From Temnopleurus reevesii (Eukaryota > Echinodermata > Echinoidea > Temnopleuroida > Temnopleuridae), in assembly GCA_036244855.1 (NCBI GenBank), contig BQKZ01013673.1:1-11139 (forward strand): a stretch of 11,139 nucleotides of DNA, read 5' to 3'. Shown here piece after piece: positions 7,788-11,139 of the stretch (within the stretch, counting starts at the first letter, position 1; each line of letters starts with the position of its first letter). Below the pieces are notes generated by a model, which was not told the DNA's origin, made no database searches, and saw nothing but the letters and a program-made list of their open reading frames with translations. The position numbers were made by a program, and so were the translations under genes.

Positions 7788-8130
7788 CTAATAATTGTTT
7801 TTATAACGCCATGTACACTGTATGCGACTAAATATAGGATGCTGATATTTCTTGATTTTGTTGGAAAAAATTGACAACTACACACTGTTAAGAGTAAGTG
7901 TGATGCAGCACATCAAATATTTAGTTCAGAAGATTGAAGACTTCAAGTTTTTTATTAACTAAAAGTGATGGCTGTTCTACGAGAAACTAATTTTGTTCAG
8001 AGCAGAAAGTGAATATCTGAGATACATTTCAGAACCTATTACAATTTCAGCAAGATAAAGCTCAGAATAGAAAGAGGTGATTAAAGATAATATGGTCACA
8101 AAAATGTAATGATAGATTGCTAAATAACTG

Positions 8131-8445
8131 CAAAAAAAAAGAGAACAAGGTGGAAAAAGTATATAGAGAGCAGTAGAAGAAAAAAACAAGAAAACAAGAA
8201 AAAAACACCTAAATACATGAGCGATCAAGAGAAAGTGAGAGGGGAAGAAGGGAGTGAGAGATGGAGAGATAGAGAATGAAAATGGTAAAGATGTGAAGAG
8301 GGAAACAAAAAGAAACAAAGAGATGGAGAGATAAATCTACTAGATGAACAAAACATGTTGAAAGAGAGAGAAAGATGGAAAATGATAGGGAAAAGGTGGG
8401 CAGACATAGGGGAAATTTTTTTTTATAAAAGAGGGAGAGAGAGAG
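8131..8445 (+). repeat. Purine-rich low-complexity tract
   Basis: About 315 bases that are overwhelmingly A and G on the plus strand, including (GA)n-like runs such as GAGAGAGAAAGATGG and GAGGGAGAGAGAGAG and A-runs up to nine. It accounts for the several overlapping Ser/Phe/Leu-rich minus-strand open frames between 7977 and 8534, which I do not regard as genes. Transcription of the host gene would make pyrimidine-rich RNA here. Confidence 0.85.
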
Positions 8446-8755
8446 CTTTGGATATCAATTATCAGACACAGAACAACATATACATGTACAAACACACAAA
8501 CTAGACAACTTATCAAGGAGAAGAAATTGTACAAGAAGCAAAGAGGGAAAGGAAACTAAAGAAAGACAATTTCTCAGAAATAAAGTAGTACTAAAGTGGA
8601 AATGCAATGATGCCTTTAATGAGAATAAAAGAGAAAAGAAATTTATTTTATATAGAGATACACTGCACTAACACAAACCATTTTGTAAAGCATTCCATAC
8701 ACCTAGCAGGCCAAGAGTCTTTATTTGTAACATCAAGCCGTACAAGGGTCTAGTT

Positions 8756-8782
8756 GGGTTAAAGGTCAAAGGTCAGATGTCA
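8756..8782 (+). promoter_or_regulatory. Second DR1-type AGGTCA array
   Basis: Hexamers GGGTTA (8756-8761), AGGTCA (8763-8768), AGGTCA (8770-8775) and ATGTCA (8777-8782) follow each other with single-base spacers. The middle pair is a perfect DR1. It is built like the array at 2925-2944 but shares no longer flanking sequence. A single AGGTCA also occurs at 9355-9360. Binding by nuclear receptors is inference. Confidence 0.4.
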
Positions 8783-8994
8783 TACAGAAGGAAACTCCAA
8801 CCAGTTTCTCAAATGTTAAAGAGTCCAAAATTCATGGATAACAGAATTCTTTGCAAAGAGAATTGCACCCACTTTTACTATATATTCACAAATTTGGACT
8901 ATTCATGATAACTTTGATCAACTGGCCCGAGTTTCACAGCATGCACATCGACAGTTTTTATTGAAGAAATCTGATTAATGCGGGAGGGCTCAGG

Positions 8995-9222
8995 CTAAAC
9001 AGGCAGTTCTAGCACAACAGATGCTCTTACCGATTTCATCCAATAGGGAGAGAGCGAGTGGGTTCCGTCAAAAGGGGCACCAAAAATATATAACCCCAAA
9101 GCAGGAAGACAGTGACAGGCGACCATTTTCAACCATAGATAGAAAATTTCATATCGAGATGGGAATAGGGGAAGGGGTAAAGGGCGGAGTAGGGATGAGA
9201 AATTCAGATAAAAATCATCAGT
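8995..9222 (-). other. Stop-free stretch with a consensus splice donor, identity unknown
   Basis: On the minus strand the frame after a TGA at 9223-9225 is open for 64 codons down to a consensus donor gtaaga at 9029-9030, and closes at a TAG at 8995-8997 if read on. It includes HCLPALGLYIFGAPFDGTHS and SPYWMKS. There is no AG acceptor on the minus strand between 9031 and about 9234. The end phase (0) does not fit the exon at 6035-6141, which needs two bases. The stretch at about 9045-9130 has unusually high GC and a TATA-like run and looks like a piece of an unrecognised repeat. I cannot assign it. Confidence 0.2.
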
Positions 9223-9882
9223 TCATATTCATACTTAAAAAGATTCTTTTAAAAGATCTACATTCATCTATTAGGAAATATTATATATGTTCATTTGAAT
9301 GAATATGATCACAATACTAATGTTGAAAATGCATCTACAGGTTGGGATGCTGAAAGGTCAGGCTAACCTCATGCAAGGGGTACTGATGACAAGATGAAAT
9401 AGAAGAATGCTTGGCAAATACAAGAAATATTGGAAAGGGAGAGATGCACCAGGTGAAGATTTGCTCTTCAGCGAAAGGTAGCCGAAAGCATCTCGATTCA
9501 AAAGTTTCATATCATAGCAATATAAAACTGATGATGCTTTCCTTAATCCGCGACAAAAACTCAATATTTAGTGCAAAGTTCTAGAAAAAAATCATTAAAA
9601 TTGTTGAAATTAAAAACATTTGAAGTTTCCAAATTTGAGCAGAAGTAATAATTTTCGCAAAAATCTGATCTGTGTGATGCTTTTTGAAAACTATGATTGA
9701 TGATCCATTACAGAATGAATAAAAACAACTATGATGTGATCTGATTTTAAATATTGTTTAGATTTTTTCACCATAAAACCTTTGAGCAAGATATTATGGA
9801 AACAAATCAGCTGTGACTACTGACAGTAAATGTAAAAACAATTGAATAAAAATGTTGAATATAACAATCAATTTTATGATAA

Positions 9883-10283
9883 CAGACATGCCAACGAGAA
9901 ATCGTACTCTTAAATTTGTTTATCCTCTTTTACTTCATAAGGCGGTACTAAGACCTATAGATGTTTATGAATACAGAACACCATCATACTAAATGGATCG
10001 CCCCTTTCCTATGGAGAGCATAATATTGTTGTCTACTGTTATTGACTATTCATGACCCATCCCAGACAAATGCTGTAGGTTCTTGGTAACACCCCTGTCA
10101 AATTGTGTAAAAAATGTACCTTGTTATATACTAAAAGTAACATGAATAATAAAAGCTTTCAGGTCGACAGATGGATGCACGGTGGTATTTCATTGTAGTG
10201 AATTATTACCCATATCCATTGAGAGAGGTACACCTCATCCAAACGTAAAATACAGAGAATATGGTTTTAGGTTGGCATCCCTG
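9883..10283. mobile_element. 401-base non-autonomous DNA transposon with TIRs and 6-base target duplication
   Basis: The left end starts CAGACATGCCAAC (9883-9895). The right end, read inward on the minus strand from 10283, starts CAGGGATGCCAAC, matching 11 of 13 positions, with weaker similarity for roughly 30 more bases. TGATAA stands directly outside both ends (9877-9882 and 10284-10289), a perfect 6-base target duplication. The interior has no open frame of note, so it is a MITE-like derivative. The CAG...GCCAAC ends recall hAT elements, but hAT duplicates 8 bases and here positions 7-8 do not match. The superfamily is therefore open. Confidence 0.6.
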
Positions 10284-10320
10284 TGATAATGATGGTGGTG
10301 GTGGTGATAATGATGAAGAT
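10284..10320. repeat. GAT/GGT simple repeat
   Basis: GATAATGATGGTGGTGGTGG followed by TGATAATGATGAAGAT, a short trinucleotide repeat directly at the right border of the element at 9883-10283. Its first six bases serve as the right target duplication, so the duplication could in part be favoured by low complexity. Confidence 0.8.
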
Positions 10321-11139
10321 ATTTATGAAAACATGCATGATTCTACAGGATTGGGCATTTTAAATCATTTCTAATTCAGACATATCTAATGTAGATCTAA
10401 TGTAGATGAAATCAGGATTTCTAGTATAAGACAACATATAACAGTATGTATCAATTGATTGTGTTCAACATAAAATTTGATTTGAAGGTGCAAAAAAGTG
10501 AATTCATACCGCTTTTACCATGGTGCTCCATGTTTCTAAATTTGCCTAAAACAGCTGTATTTTTTTCTTTCACGTTTTAAATTGTAGAATTGCTTACCGG
10601 CACCCCAATAATTGAAAAATCGTCTGTCTAATATATATATAATGAAAGTAGAATACAATATTCAATTATCAAAATCCTTCTTCTACAAAAAACAACATAT
10701 CGCGAGTATCAGTTAATGAAATAAGGGCAATTTTACAAGGGAACCTTGAATATGAAAATGCTTTTCTGTGTTTTTGTTTTACTTTCTTCAAGTATACTAT
10801 CTTTAATGGAAAATAAAATATATCATGGCATTTTATGAAACAAAATTAGTCATGACCACCATAAAAGAAGTGTTTCTTCAATTCATTCCTATATAAACCA
10901 GCTTAATAGGGATACTTTTCATTACCTTTTACTTATGAATATATCAGCCGGCTATCTAACCTCTAAACCCAATTTAAAGGGAAAATTATGAGAGATTCAT
11001 GGACATGTAAACATATTTTATTGCTTAGCGCAATGGGTTATCAAAGAAATTCTATGAATGTCTAAAACTTTTCTGTCAAGATCAAATCATATACTGGAGG
11101 AAGATTACATGATTAAATAAAAGGGACAGATGAATCAAT
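10321..11139. other. Intron-like AT-rich DNA, no supported gene
   Basis: No exon with conserved DOCK content found. A 30-base stretch at 10598-10627 on the minus strand is bordered by attag and gtaagc and is discussed as a finding. The rest shows only A/T runs and a short TA repeat near 10632. Confidence 0.5.

Noticed and set aside
7977..8534. Three overlapping minus-strand frames rich in Ser, Phe and Leu
   Set aside because: They are complements of the purine-rich tract, which lacks stop codons on the pyrimidine side.
9021..9302. 93-codon plus-strand frame beginning at 9021
   Set aside because: No recognisable domain. It lies across the GC-shifted block discussed as a possible repeat or first exon on the other strand.
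10231..10277. 47-base stop-free minus-strand stretch with AG and GTGTAC borders and a phase fitting the exon at 6035
   Set aside because: It lies inside the right inverted end of the element at 9883-10283, and the peptide does not resemble the DOCK linker.
1..11139. tRNA, rRNA, CRISPR array or bacterial-type defence cluster
   Set aside because: No cloverleaf with conserved T-loop, no rRNA-like block and no spaced repeats of CRISPR form were seen. The splice-structured gene indicates an animal nuclear genome.

Overview
This is an AT-rich animal nuclear window made mostly of intron. The evidence is small, phase-matched exons with GT-AG borders, separated by introns of 430 to 3,613 bases. There are also satellites, decayed transposons and simple repeats, and no operon-like gene packing. 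The repeat style and the kind of transposon relic suggest a marine invertebrate (echinoderm, mollusc, lancelet or similar). I cannot name the group from sequence alone.

The one gene I can support lies on the minus strand. Five consecutive internal exons, in transcription order 6035-6141, 5344-5459, 4776-4913, 1106-1162 and 509-634, add up to 544 bases (about 181 codons). Every junction is in phase. The joined product matches, as I recall them, the zizimin (DOCK-D) family DOCK9/DOCK10/DOCK11, guanine-nucleotide exchange factors for Cdc42 and in part Rac. The part encoded is the helical linker just before the catalytic DHR-2 (DOCKER) domain. Neither gene end is in the window. The next 3' exons lie left of base 1, and the next 5' exon was not found in the 5 kb right of 6141.

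Region by region: 1-508 is an intron filled by a minisatellite of about 69 bases in seven copies, ending some 30 bases from a splice donor. 509-1162 holds two exons. 1163-4775 is one large intron carrying two separate tandem duplications, a triple AGGTCA (DR1) array, an Asp-codon-like simple repeat, an ATACA microsatellite, a broken promoter-plus-reading-frame relic resembling the N-terminus of Crypton/tyrosine-recombinase-type element proteins, and a 104-base hairpin MITE flanked by TA. 4776-6141 holds three exons. 6142-11139 is probably intron. It holds a possible transposon end, a long purine-rich tract, a second DR1 array, a transcript-like stop-free stretch of unknown nature, and a 401-base element with inverted ends and a perfect 6-base target duplication.

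The window contains no tRNA, rRNA, CRISPR array or defence-type system that I can see. Most other open frames are chance frames in AT-rich or purine-rich DNA.
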